16,874 bases of DNA from CALCEB01 sp035531475 (GCA_035531475.1 DATKST010000119.1:1-16874), one strand, 5' to 3'; shown: positions 6,383 through 13,226, counted from the first letter of the stretch. Numbers and translations are program-made. The notes: a model not told the origin generated them from the letters alone.

Positions 6383-7483
6383 ATGAACGAACATATCAGA
6401 CGCAAGCTGTCAACTCTTGACCGCTATCTGACGCTGTGGATTTTCCTGGCCATGGCGACGGGTGTGGCCTCCGGATACTTGTCGCCCGGCTTCGTGAGCC
6501 TCATTACCAGGTTTCAGACAGGTACCACTTCCATCCCCATCGCGGTTGGACTGATGCTCATGATGTACCCGCCGCTGGCCAAGGTTCGCTACGAAGAGAT
6601 GGGCAAAGTGTTCCGAAACCGCAAGATCCTGCTTCTCTCGCTGGTTCAGAATTGGGTGATCGGGCCGGTCTTGATGTTCTTGCTGGCCATCGTATTTCTG
6701 CGCGGCTATCCGGAATACATGGCGGGCCTGATTATGATCGGCCTCGCCCGCTGTATTGCCATGGTCATCGTTTGGAACGAATTGGCCAAGGGCGACACCG
6801 AGTACGCGGCGGGACTGGTGGCGTTCAACTCCGTGTTCCAGGTCCTGTTTTATTCCATTTACGCCTGGATTTTCATCACCGTGCTTCCGCCATGGTTTGG
6901 ACTGAAAGGCGCGGCCGTGAGCGTGTCTATTGGCGAAATTGCCCGAAGCGTGTTCATCTATTTGGGCGTCCCGTTTCTGGCGGGGATGCTCACCCGGTTT
7001 GGACTGGTGCGGGCGCGGGGCCGACCGTGGTATGAGAACCATTTTGTGCCGCGCATCAACCCGCTCACGCTGGCCGCCTTGCTGTTTACGATCGTGGTCA
7101 TGTTCTCCTTGAAGGGAGATTACATTGTCCGGCTTCCTCTCGACGTGCTGCGCATTGCGCTCCCGCTGCTGATCTATTTCGTCGTCATGTTTCTGGTCTC
7201 GTTCTGGATGGGCCACAAGCTCGGGGCCGATTACAGCCAGACGGCCACGCTTTCTTTCACGGCTGCGAGCAACAATTTTGAGCTGGCCATTGCGGTGGCC
7301 GTCGCGGTGTTCGGGATTCATTCAGGAGCCGCATTTGCCGCCGTGATCGGTCCATTGGTTGAAGTTCCTGTGATGATCGCGTTGGTTAACGTCGCCCTTC
7401 GGTTCCAGCGCTATTTCTTGGAACCTGCCGCAGCCGGGGCCGGTCTCGTGACGCAGAGAGGTTCGACATGCAACGAGTCTTAA
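6383..7483 (+). CDS. acr3: Acr3-type arsenite efflux permease
   Basis: A 366-residue inner-membrane protein with about ten hydrophobic helices that exports arsenite, driven by the proton gradient. Near-signature stretches are present throughout: TTSIPIAVGLMLMMYPPLAKVRYE (about 48-71), SLVQNWVIGPVL (86-97), GLARCIAMVIVWNELAKGD (120-138) and SNNFELAIAVAVA (296-308). Cys 124 matches the essential helix-4 cysteine (Cys 129 in Alkaliphilus Acr3) and Glu 300 matches the essential Glu 305. The ATG at 6383 has AGGGAG seven bases upstream. The 3' end overlaps arsC by 16 bases. This is the only arsenite exporter in the operon; no ArsA ATPase accompanies it. Confidence 0.96.
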   Translation: MNEHIRRKLSTLDRYLTLWIFLAMATGVASGYLSPGFVSLITRFQTGTTSIPIAVGLMLMMYPPLAKVRYEEMGKVFRNRKILLLSLVQNWVIGPVLMFLLAIVFLRGYPEYMAGLIMIGLARCIAMVIVWNELAKGDTEYAAGLVAFNSVFQVLFYSIYAWIFITVLPPWFGLKGAAVSVSIGEIARSVFIYLGVPFLAGMLTRFGLVRARGRPWYENHFVPRINPLTLAALLFTIVVMFSLKGDYIVRLPLDVLRIALPLLIYFVVMFLVSFWMGHKLGADYSQTATLSFTAASNNFELAIAVAVAVFGIHSGAAFAAVIGPLVEVPVMIALVNVALRFQRYFLEPAAAGAGLVTQRGSTCNES

Positions 7484-7881
7484 TCCTCTGCACGGGAAAC
7501 TCGGCGCGCAGCCAGATGGCGGAGGGCCTGCTCCGGCACGACGCAGGAGATCGTTTCAACGTGTTCAGCGCCGGAACCCGGCCCAGCACGGTGAGGCCGG
7601 AAGCGGTGGCCGCGATGCGGGAAATCGGCATCGATATTTCCGGCCATCGGTCGAAACCTCTGGATGAGTTTCAGGGACAGCATTTCGAAACCGTGATCAC
7701 GGTCTGCGATAACGCCAGGGAAAGTTGCCCGGTGTTTCCCGCCGCGACCCAGCGCTTCCATTGGAGTATTGAAGACCCGGCCGCCGTCGAAGGTTCGGAA
7801 GAGGAAAGACTCGCGGCATTCCGCCGCATCCGGGATGAAATCCGGGGACGCCTTCAAGGTTTCGTCCAAGGCTGGAACTAA
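7468..7881 (+). CDS. arsC: Arsenate reductase, low-molecular-weight phosphatase/thioredoxin type
   Basis: A 137-residue cytosolic enzyme reducing arsenate to arsenite. The anion-binding P-loop CTGNSARS runs from the nucleophile Cys 8 to Arg 14. The two further redox cysteines lie in VCDNARESC at Cys 80 and Cys 87. The spacing of the three (8, 80, 87) matches the plasmid pI258 ArsC relay (10, 82, 89), which passes a disulphide to thioredoxin. Asp 103 in EDP is the likely general acid. The start codon has AGAGAGG six bases upstream and lies inside the end of acr3, so the two are probably translated together. It is the last gene of the operon. A compound palindrome 39 bases downstream could mark the transcript end. 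Confidence 0.95.
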   Translation: MQRVLILCTGNSARSQMAEGLLRHDAGDRFNVFSAGTRPSTVRPEAVAAMREIGIDISGHRSKPLDEFQGQHFETVITVCDNARESCPVFPAATQRFHWSIEDPAAVEGSEEERLAAFRRIRDEIRGRLQGFVQGWN

Positions 7882-7920
7882 GCGGAGCGGTTCGTAAGTT
7901 CACTCACCTATTCGCGCACC

Positions 7921-7983
7921 CCCTCACCCGGCTCTTCGCGCCACCCTCTCCCCCCTTGCGGGGAGAGGGGCTGGGGGTGAGGG
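7921..7983. repeat. Compound palindromic repeat, copy 2 (single hairpin)
   Basis: Outer arms CCCTCACCC (7921-7929) and GGGTGAGGG (7975-7983) enclose CCCTCTCCCC/GGGGAGAGGG (7944-7969) around CCTTGC. It is the same family as 3181-3297 but with one inner hairpin instead of two. It lies 39 bases after the arsC stop. It could help end the arsenic operon transcript, but no U-run follows. The rest of the 7882-8153 spacer shows no gene and no convincing promoter. Confidence 0.75.
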
Positions 7984-8153
7984 GGGTGTTAAAGGCCGTT
8001 GCAAGAATACGTCACCGCAGCACGTAGCGAACGCGACTTTAACGGCATCGTGCCAAGAATCCGGCACTCACCGGGCCTTCAATCGATTACAATTCATAGT
8101 GAAGGGCTTTTCTCCGGAACGGCGCCGGACACCTGTCGGAAACAGGGAATTGA

Positions 8154-9506
8154 ATGTTCAACAAAATATTGATTGCCAATCGCGGCGAAATCGCCGTGCG
8201 GATCATTTGCGCTTGTAAGGAGTTGGGAATTCAGACGGTGGCCGTGTATTCGGAGGCGGACCGCTACGCGCTGCACGTGCGTTTCGCGGATGAGGCGCTC
8301 TGCATTGGCCCGCCGCGAAGCTCGGAAAGTTATCTGAACGTGGCCAGCATCATCTCCGCCGCGGAAATCACCAATGCGGACGCCATTCATCCCGGCTATG
8401 GCTTCCTTTCCGAAAATGCGAGCTTCGCCGAGGTTTGCGAGACCTCCAAGCTCACTTTCATTGGCCCCACGCCGGACGTGATCCGGCTGATGGGTGACAA
8501 GGACAAGGCCCGCAAGAAAATGGCGGAGTTGGGCGTGCCGGTGCTGCCGGGATCGGGCGTGCTGGAATCGGAAAAGCAGGCGCTGGAAGTCGCCGGGCAG
8601 GTGGGATACCCGTTGATGGTCAAGGCCGCGGCGGGCGGTGGCGGCCGGGGCATGAGGATTGTGCATTCCCCGGATGAGCTGCCTCGCGCCGTGCAGACGG
8701 CTCAGAACGAAGCAGCTTCAGCATTCAGTTGTCCGGACGTTTATCTTGAAAAGTACATTGCCTCCCCGCGCCACATTGAATTTCAAGTGATGGGCGACCG
8801 GCATGGGAAAATGATCCACCTGGGTGAGCGCGAATGCACCATCCAGCGCCGTCATCAGAAACTGGTGGAAGAGGCGCCTTCCACCCAGGTTGATGGCAAA
8901 CTGCGTGAGCGCATGGGCCGCAAAATTGTCGAAGCCTTGAAGCAGGTGGGATATACGAACGCGGGAACCGCCGAATTCCTGATGGATGAGAAGCGCAATC
9001 TCTACTTTCTGGAGATGAATACCCGCATTCAAGTGGAGCATCCGGTGACGGAAATGGTGACCGGTCTCGACCTGGTGAAGCTCCAAATCCGCATTGCGGC
9101 GGGTGAAAGCCTGCCCATCACGGGAGAAACCGTGCCGCTCGTGGGGCACGCCATTGAGTGCCGCGTGGTGGCCGAGAATCCGGATACCTTTGCCCCCTGC
9201 GCGGGGAAGGTGACGGGACTGCACGTGCCGGGCGGTCCAGGCGTGCGAGTGGACCGTGCTGCTTATACGGAGTCCGTCATCCCACCCTATTATGATTCCC
9301 TGATTGCCAAGCTGATTGTCCACGCCAGCGACCGCCAGGAAGCCATCCGCCGCATGAGGCGGGCGCTCGAAATGTTCTTGATTGAAGGAATTTCCACGTC
9401 CATCCCCGTTCACGAAAAAATCATGGCGGATCCCGACTTTCAGGCAGGAAAGTTCGACACGCACTTCCTGTCACGCTTCTCAAAGAATGGAAAAGATGTC
9501 GAATAG
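8154..9506 (+). CDS. accC: Biotin carboxylase (acetyl-/acyl-CoA carboxylase subunit)
   Basis: A 450-residue ATP-grasp enzyme that carboxylates biotin on its carrier protein using bicarbonate and ATP, the first step of malonyl-CoA formation. Its length equals that of E. coli AccC (449). It shows Lys 116 (GDKDKA), Lys 157, the glycine-rich lid AAAGGGGRGMR (158-168) and ERECTIQRRHQK (225-236). FLEMNTRIQVEH (285-296) supplies Glu 287, Asn 289 and Arg 291, and Arg 337 is also present. AGGGA about six bases before the ATG at 8154 supports the start. The chain ends at the usual point without a biotin carrier domain. No accB gene lies next to it. It could therefore serve the main acetyl-CoA carboxylase or a different acyl-CoA carboxylase whose partners lie elsewhere. 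Confidence 0.95.
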   Translation: MFNKILIANRGEIAVRIICACKELGIQTVAVYSEADRYALHVRFADEALCIGPPRSSESYLNVASIISAAEITNADAIHPGYGFLSENASFAEVCETSKLTFIGPTPDVIRLMGDKDKARKKMAELGVPVLPGSGVLESEKQALEVAGQVGYPLMVKAAAGGGGRGMRIVHSPDELPRAVQTAQNEAASAFSCPDVYLEKYIASPRHIEFQVMGDRHGKMIHLGERECTIQRRHQKLVEEAPSTQVDGKLRERMGRKIVEALKQVGYTNAGTAEFLMDEKRNLYFLEMNTRIQVEHPVTEMVTGLDLVKLQIRIAAGESLPITGETVPLVGHAIECRVVAENPDTFAPCAGKVTGLHVPGGPGVRVDRAAYTESVIPPYYDSLIAKLIVHASDRQEAIRRMRRALEMFLIEGISTSIPVHEKIMADPDFQAGKFDTHFLSRFSKNGKDVE

Positions 9507-9510
9507 GGGG

Positions 9511-9541
9511 TAGCCACGACGAGCGTTCTTCTCGTCGTGGC
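9511..9541 (+). repeat. REP-like palindrome, copy 1 (plus orientation)
   Basis: GCCACGACGAG (9513-9523) and CTCGTCGTGGC (9531-9541) form a perfect 11-base-pair stem with a seven-base loop, preceded by GGGGTA so that GTAG heads the stem. It starts a few bases after the accC stop. The stretch GGGGTAGCCACGACGAG is shared exactly with the copy at 12372-12409. Confidence 0.8.
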
Positions 9542-9631
9542 CATCAGTTCTCCAATCGCCGACCGACTTGACGAGGGACCATTAGAGCGATAGTCTTGAC
9601 CATTCAGGGCAGTCCAACTGAGGGGGAGCAT

Positions 9632-10714
9632 ATGAAAAGGCTTACATGCGCGGGTTCGGCCCTCCTGTTCTTCATTCCTGTCCTAGCCCTTGCCAGACAG
9701 AAATACAGCGATGAGGCTCTTCAGCTAAAGGTGCTTCAGGCCCAGCGTTTGATTTACCGGGTCTATACGGGCCAGTCCAGCCGCGCGAATTGCTCCATCG
9801 CCGGGCTTGGTGACTCCGCCACCATGAACTGTACTTCGGCCCCAAACCCGGTGAACGGAACGCCGCACCTCCTCTATGCCGCCCTGGTTATAGGTACCAA
9901 CGGGAACGGTTACGTTATTAGTTGCGACCAGGGAACCTTAACGCCGGAGGCGTGCCCACTCCTCAGCACCGGCACAATTCTTTCCGCGACTTTGAAGGGC
10001 GGAGAAATGGTTGTCGACATGTATGCCCACGAGATCGCCTACAAGGTCGTGACCTCGACCTATCTCGGGTACTCAAGCTTTGCGGGCGAAGATGAGCATC
10101 GGTCCGCCGCCGGGCGCTTGGTCCATGCCGTCATTGGACAAAAGGCTCAAGAGGCCGCCCCGCAACCGGTTCCCGCGCCGGCCCCACCTGTCTACAATCA
10201 AGATATTCTCGATGTGGCAGCGCGGGCACGGAAGTTAGATCAGCAAAGCGACGCTGCGAGACAAGCCTCTATCGAGCAAGCTCAGGCCACGGCACAAAAA
10301 GCCAAGATTCAGGCGGACGCGCTCCAAAAGGCTCAAAGCCTAACCGAAGAGCTACTGAAGGCTCAAACGCCGGAGGAACAGCAAAAAATCATCACCCAAA
10401 TTGGCTATTACGAGGCCATCGCCCAGAGCGGAGAGCCTGGAACTGCGGTTGTCATCCCATCCGGTCAGGCTGGAACCGTTGCCGCTACCACTTCGCCCGG
10501 CAAGGGCACCGTAGCCGTCACGTCAACACCTCAAGGCGGGGAGATTTACGTCGACGGGAAGTTTATGGGAGATACTCCCTCAACCCTCGATTTGCAGGCA
10601 GGAAGTCATGACATTGAAGTCAGGCTTGCGGGCCGCCCGTCCTGGAAGCGAACCCTTGAAGTGACCAAGGGAAGCAAGGTAACTCTTCAAGCCACCCTCG
10701 GCGCGAGGAACTGA
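9632..10714 (+). CDS. Secreted coiled-coil protein with C-terminal PEGA domain
   Basis: A 360-residue exported protein of unknown function. Residues 1-21 form a signal peptide (MKRLTCAGSALLFFIPVLALA). There is no lipobox near the end of the signal. The N-terminal region (about 25-150) contains four cysteines (54, 67, 98, 108) that could form disulphides; I do not recognise it. A Pro/Ala linker (176-187) leads to a charged, Gln- and Ala-rich coiled coil (about 192-250). The C-terminus (about 292-356) is a PEGA domain with GTVAVTSTPQGGEIYVDG, then G-TPSTLDL and a second pair of beta strands. Such domains are usually surface- or wall-associated. The ATG at 9632 was preferred to one 36 bases upstream because AGGGGGAG precedes it and the signal peptide then starts cleanly. 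Confidence 0.75.
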   Translation: MKRLTCAGSALLFFIPVLALARQKYSDEALQLKVLQAQRLIYRVYTGQSSRANCSIAGLGDSATMNCTSAPNPVNGTPHLLYAALVIGTNGNGYVISCDQGTLTPEACPLLSTGTILSATLKGGEMVVDMYAHEIAYKVVTSTYLGYSSFAGEDEHRSAAGRLVHAVIGQKAQEAAPQPVPAPAPPVYNQDILDVAARARKLDQQSDAARQASIEQAQATAQKAKIQADALQKAQSLTEELLKAQTPEEQQKIITQIGYYEAIAQSGEPGTAVVIPSGQAGTVAATTSPGKGTVAVTSTPQGGEIYVDGKFMGDTPSTLDLQAGSHDIEVRLAGRPSWKRTLEVTKGSKVTLQATLGARN

Positions 10715-10744
10715 TTACGCATGGCAGCGAGTTGCAACTGATGA

Positions 10745-10948
10745 CGTTGTAACGCGGATACATCTGGGCTCTCAGGCTGGCTCTCCGACCCCTTCAACTT
10801 CAGTGGTCAAGATAGGGTGCTTGACGACAAGACGCTTGCTCTTATTCTCGCCGCGCTCGAACTGCTGGGCAAATCGTGCGACCCTGCGACGGTTGAGTGT
10901 GCGTACCTGCGGATGTCTCACGTGGTCCGCGAGTACCGCCAACCCTAA
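10745..10948 (+). other. Unresolved coding-like stretch (possible gene fragment)
   Basis: In the 307-base interval 10715-11021 no gene can be assigned firmly. One plus-strand frame (10745-10948) encodes a plausible helical peptide containing LALILAALELLGKSCDP and YLRMSHVVREYRQ. It has no ATG near its start and opens directly after a stop, so it could be the end of a decayed gene. A competing minus-strand frame (10772-10993, GTG start, 73 residues, with RTLNRRRVARFAQQFERG) would follow the gene at 11022-11309. It too lacks a Shine-Dalgarno sequence. Third-position GC content is similar in both (roughly two thirds), so it does not decide between them. Neither is recognised. Confidence 0.25.
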
Positions 10949-11021
10949 CCCGAAGATGTGGTAATGACCTTGTCCTCTTTCCAAACAGGCCACGCTGCCG
11001 CTGCCCGGCTGCTAGGCCCAT

Positions 11022-11309
11022 TTACCTCTCCCGGAAATAGTTAGCGACTGCTAACTTAACCTCGGCGACAAGGACATTCGGGTCCAAGAGAGCAAGGAAT
11101 TCGCTTTGCCAGTTGAATCTTTGCGGCCCACATATCCAAATTTTATAATTGAGCGAACAGGCTTCTTCCTGGATGTCGACCCTCCACACATCCTTTTGGT
11201 GTATGTCCGCAAGAGCACGCCGTATGGCACCCTTGACTTCTTCCCTGCGGGCTTGATTAGGATCAAACCCTGGGTCAGAACCGTCGAGATCAACAAAATT
11301 GATTGGCAT
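11022..11309 (-). CDS. Small hypothetical protein, 95 residues
   Basis: I do not recognise this family. The protein begins MPINFVDLDGSDPGFD and continues with a charged helix (VKGAIRRALADIHQKD). It then has a mixed strand region (WRVDIQEEACSLNYKIWICG) and ends with a hydrophobic helix (VLVAEVKLAVANYF). It looks like a real soluble alpha/beta protein with two cysteines. The ATG at 11309 was chosen over the one at 11354 because GGAGG lies seven bases before it, and because the longer start falls inside a perfect 12-base-pair palindrome (11343-11374). It lies about 110 bases downstream of another small minus-strand gene, so the two could be co-transcribed. Confidence 0.5.
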   Translation of the reverse strand: MPINFVDLDGSDPGFDPNQARREEVKGAIRRALADIHQKDVWRVDIQEEACSLNYKIWICGPQRFNWQSEFLALLDPNVLVAEVKLAVANYFRER

Positions 11310-11342
11310 CCATCCTCCTCCGATCAGCACGTCACGAGCCGA

Positions 11343-11374
11343 TGGCGACGACATAGCCGTTCATGTCGTCGCCA
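11343..11374 (-). repeat. Perfect 12-bp palindrome, REP-like but divergent
   Basis: TGGCGACGACAT (11343-11354) and ATGTCGTCGCCA (11363-11374) pair perfectly around an eight-base loop. Read on the minus strand the stem is preceded by GG and opens GTGGCGACGAC, so it carries the GTGG head common in REP elements and the CGACGA core of the other palindromes here. It lies 33 bases upstream of the chosen start of the 95-residue gene and may instead be an operator or a leader structure. Confidence 0.5.
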
Positions 11375-11419
11375 CCCGAGTTTGAAAGGCATAAAGTCAC
11401 TGTCGCCCGCTGCGGCATT

Positions 11420-11731
11420 CTAGAAGCCTATGTCAAGGTCGCCCACTTTCTCTATTGGTATCGAATCGCACCGTTTGAGCTCTGCGATGAGCTCTGTGTA
11501 TAGAGCTTCTTGGAAGGGTTTATCATTGAACTCCATCTGTCCCAGGTATCTTTGGCCATTGTGACGAATAAATAAGGCGAGGTGCCCCCGAGATTCCAAC
11601 CAGTACCGCTTAACGTCCTTCAGTACGCCCTGCTCGCCCTCTGGATTTGGGGACACCGGTCCGTCAACTTGGTTTATTTCCCACTGGGGCGGCCATTTTC
11701 CTTTTAGTTTAGGATGCTCACGAAGCTTCAT
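11420..11731 (-). CDS. Conserved hypothetical protein starting MKLREHPKLKGKWPPQW
   Basis: A 103-residue soluble protein with no recognised domain. Its N-terminus, with the KGKWPPQW motif, resembles uncharacterised bacterial proteins I recall with the same opening. The middle has a YWLESRGHLALFIRHNGQRYLG beta-rich stretch, and the end has a helix followed by IPIEKVGDLDI. There are no membrane segments and one cysteine. AAGG lies five bases before the ATG at 11731 on the minus strand, which supports the start. It precedes the 95-residue hypothetical gene on the same strand. Function unknown. Confidence 0.6.
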   Translation of the reverse strand: MKLREHPKLKGKWPPQWEINQVDGPVSPNPEGEQGVLKDVKRYWLESRGHLALFIRHNGQRYLGQMEFNDKPFQEALYTELIAELKRCDSIPIEKVGDLDIGF

Positions 11732-11788
11732 GGGTGCCTTGTCCTTCTGAAATTGAAATCTGCTGGCAATTCTAGCTCACGTGTGGCG

Positions 11789-11914
11789 CTACGGGCAAGC
11801 CGGCGTTTCCCTGGGTTCAGCCATGGCTGCCGTGAAGGGTGGAAGCGTCCCTTGACGACTCACCGTTGCGAAGAAAATGCGGTCGCCAAGCCTTAACCGC
11901 CGGACGTGTGACAT
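11789..11914 (-). pseudogene. Remnant of a REP-associated tyrosine transposase (RAYT), N-terminus only
   Basis: From the ATG at 11914 the minus strand reads MSHVRRLRLGDRIFFATVS and then PPFTAAM before losing any resemblance and stopping at 11789. This opening (MSH-x-RRL...RIFF-TV...PPF) is what I recall for the N-terminus of Y1/RAYT transposases common in Acidobacteria-type genomes. The later catalytic parts (a MPDHxH motif and the active-site tyrosine) are absent, so the gene is dead. A REP-like palindrome (11954-11981) lies 39 bases upstream of the start codon, the usual arrangement for these elements. The rest of 11732-12029 contains no other gene; 11732-11788 probably holds the promoter of the minus-strand gene at 11731. 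Confidence 0.5.
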
Positions 11915-11953
11915 GGCGAAAACGATATCAGGTTTGGACACGATTGGAAAGGC

Positions 11954-11981
11954 CCACGACGAGGTAAGGCGCTCGTCGTGG
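11954..11981 (-). repeat. REP-like palindrome, copy 2 (minus orientation)
   Basis: CCACGACGAG (11954-11963) and CTCGTCGTGG (11972-11981) form a perfect ten-base-pair stem with an eight-base loop. Read on the minus strand it begins AGCCACGACGAGCG, like copy 1, so it is inverted relative to copies 1 and 3. It lies between the hicB stop and the RAYT remnant. Confidence 0.75.
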
Positions 11982-12029
11982 CTTTGGAGGAGGCCGGCCA
12001 GACTGCCAACAACAACCGCATTATTGCGC

Positions 12030-12296
12030 TTACAGGGCGTCCACCGGCTCACGAGTGGGCTCCTTGTTGAGATCGATTCCAGCAATAACAGGGAGTGCGT
12101 GCCCGAGCCTGAGGCCCAGCAAAATCCAATCTTCAAGCGTCGAACGGAGTTCATTCTCACAGGTGTGCAGGGAAGGTCCAAACGCGATGACGCCCTGGCA
12201 ATCCGGAATGTGGCCAGAGTAGGAGCCATCCTCCAATTTGTCATAGACGGCCAGCGCCATCGCTTCAGCCACGTAATCACTCAGGACGTAGGTCAC
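12030..12296 (-). CDS. hicB: HicB-family antitoxin, apparently without its HicA toxin
   Basis: An 88-residue protein of the HicB-like antitoxin family. It begins TYVLSDYVAEAMALAVYDK and continues with GSYSGHIPDCQGVIAFG, CENELRSTLEDWILLGLRLG and IAGIDLNKEPTREPVDAL, features I recall in one HicB subgroup. HicB proteins bind and block HicA, a small mRNA-binding RNase. There is no added C-terminal DNA-binding domain. A GTG start at 12296 is preferred over ATGs farther upstream because AAAGGAG (complement of 12304-12310) precedes it by about seven bases. The ATG at 12326 and beyond would add a basic, poorly conserved extension. No hicA-like frame is found on either side. It may be a solitary regulator or the survivor of a broken pair. 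Confidence 0.75.
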   Translation of the reverse strand: MTYVLSDYVAEAMALAVYDKLEDGSYSGHIPDCQGVIAFGPSLHTCENELRSTLEDWILLGLRLGHALPVIAGIDLNKEPTREPVDAL

Positions 12297-12371
12297 AGCT
12301 CGTCTCCTTTTAACTGATCTATCTGGCATGATTGTAATCTTGGTGGCCCCCCAAAGCAAAACGGGTAGCGG

Positions 12372-12409
12372 GGTAGCCACGACGAGGTGGGGCGTTCGTC
12401 GTGGCTACC
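12372..12409 (+). repeat. REP-like palindrome, copy 3 (plus orientation, longest)
   Basis: GGTAGCCACGACGA (12372-12385) and TCGTCGTGGCTACC (12396-12409) form a perfect 14-base-pair stem with a ten-base loop. The left side GGGGTAGCCACGACGAG is identical over 17 bases to copy 1. It lies in the divergent region between hicB and thiE. Confidence 0.8.
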
Positions 12410-12482
12410 AACTTCGAATTGAAAGGCTTCTGTGAGCTGCAGGGTATACGGGGTCACCCGAAATTGAAGGAATGAAGCTAGA

Positions 12483-13127
12483 ATGTGTATGAAAACAATG
12501 GACTGCCCATTTCCCAGGCTCTATGCCATAATCGACGCCGCCCAAACGCAGGGCCGGTCGCCCCAGCTTTTGTCTCAATTGCTGCTGGATGTGGGAGTGA
12601 AACTGATTCAGTACCGCGACAAGCAGTCCTCGCCTCGGGAAGTCTACGAGGTGAGCCGGGAATTGGCCCGGCAGGCGGCAAGCCAGGGTGGACTCTTGAT
12701 CGTGAATGACCGTGCGGATATTGCCCTTGCCGCTGGCGCCGGCGGCGTTCATGTGGGCCAGGACGATCTGCCGCCGGACCTGGCGCGAAAAATACTGGGC
12801 GGCGGCAAGCTGGTGGGCTTCTCCACCCATAACCTGGACCAGTTGAAAGATGCGGACCGGCAGCCGGTGGATTATATTGCAGTGGGTCCGATTTTCACGA
12901 CCCGGAGCAAGGAGCGCGCTGATCCGGTGGTGGGACTGGAACTGTTGCGCCAAGCCCGGAAGTTGACCCGGAAGCGGCTGGTGGCCATTGGCGGGATTAC
13001 GTTGGAAACCGCCCCCGCCGTCATCGCGGCCGGAGCGGACTCCGTGGCCGTGATCCATGACCTGATTTCCGCCGATGACCCCGGCCAGCGCGCCAATGAG
13101 TATTTGAAAGTGCTGGGCGGAGCTTGA
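12483..13127 (+). CDS. thiE: Thiamine-phosphate synthase
   Basis: A 214-residue TIM-barrel enzyme that joins the pyrimidine HMP-diphosphate to the thiazole phosphate to give thiamine phosphate, in the cytosol. The family motifs occur in order: IQYRDK (42-47), VNDRADIALAAGAGGVHVGQ (74-93) followed by Asp 94 and Asp 95, GFSTHN (112-117), YIAVGPIFTT with Lys 143, and AIGGI (168-172). Length is normal for ThiE. Two in-frame ATGs (12483 and 12489) are possible; upstream AAGGA is rather far from both. No other thiamine gene lies in the window, and no TPP riboswitch is seen upstream. The next gene starts about 100 bases downstream on the same strand. Confidence 0.93.
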   Translation: MCMKTMDCPFPRLYAIIDAAQTQGRSPQLLSQLLLDVGVKLIQYRDKQSSPREVYEVSRELARQAASQGGLLIVNDRADIALAAGAGGVHVGQDDLPPDLARKILGGGKLVGFSTHNLDQLKDADRQPVDYIAVGPIFTTRSKERADPVVGLELLRQARKLTRKRLVAIGGITLETAPAVIAAGADSVAVIHDLISADDPGQRANEYLKVLGGA

Positions 13128-13226
13128 GTCCCGGCGACTTTGGAATGAAAGCGGCATGGGTTGCCGTCGAAGGGCGCGCTGTGCCGCCCAGGGTCACATT
13201 TTAAGACATGAGAGGGGACAAGTCTG

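Noticed and set aside
6410..7321. Long 303-codon frame antisense to acr3
   Set aside because: Its translation is rich in His, Gln and Arg with no domain, and it mirrors a strongly conserved permease gene; it is a by-product of GC-rich codon use.
9632..9695. Lipoprotein signal on the PEGA protein
   Set aside because: The only early cysteine (residue 6) lies before the hydrophobic core, so it cannot be a lipobox.
11915..12029. hicA remnant downstream of hicB (a frame reading VVGSLAGLLQ)
   Set aside because: The similarity to a HicA start is only a few residues and no GSH-type active-site segment follows; too weak to call.
9511..12409. Repeated palindromes as a CRISPR array
   Set aside because: The copies are hundreds to thousands of bases apart, in mixed orientation, with no regular spacers and no cas genes.
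12410..12482. Possible TPP riboswitch before thiE, from ACGGGGTCACCC
   Set aside because: The conserved CTGAGA and the later pyrophosphate-sensing sequence are missing and the leader is too short.
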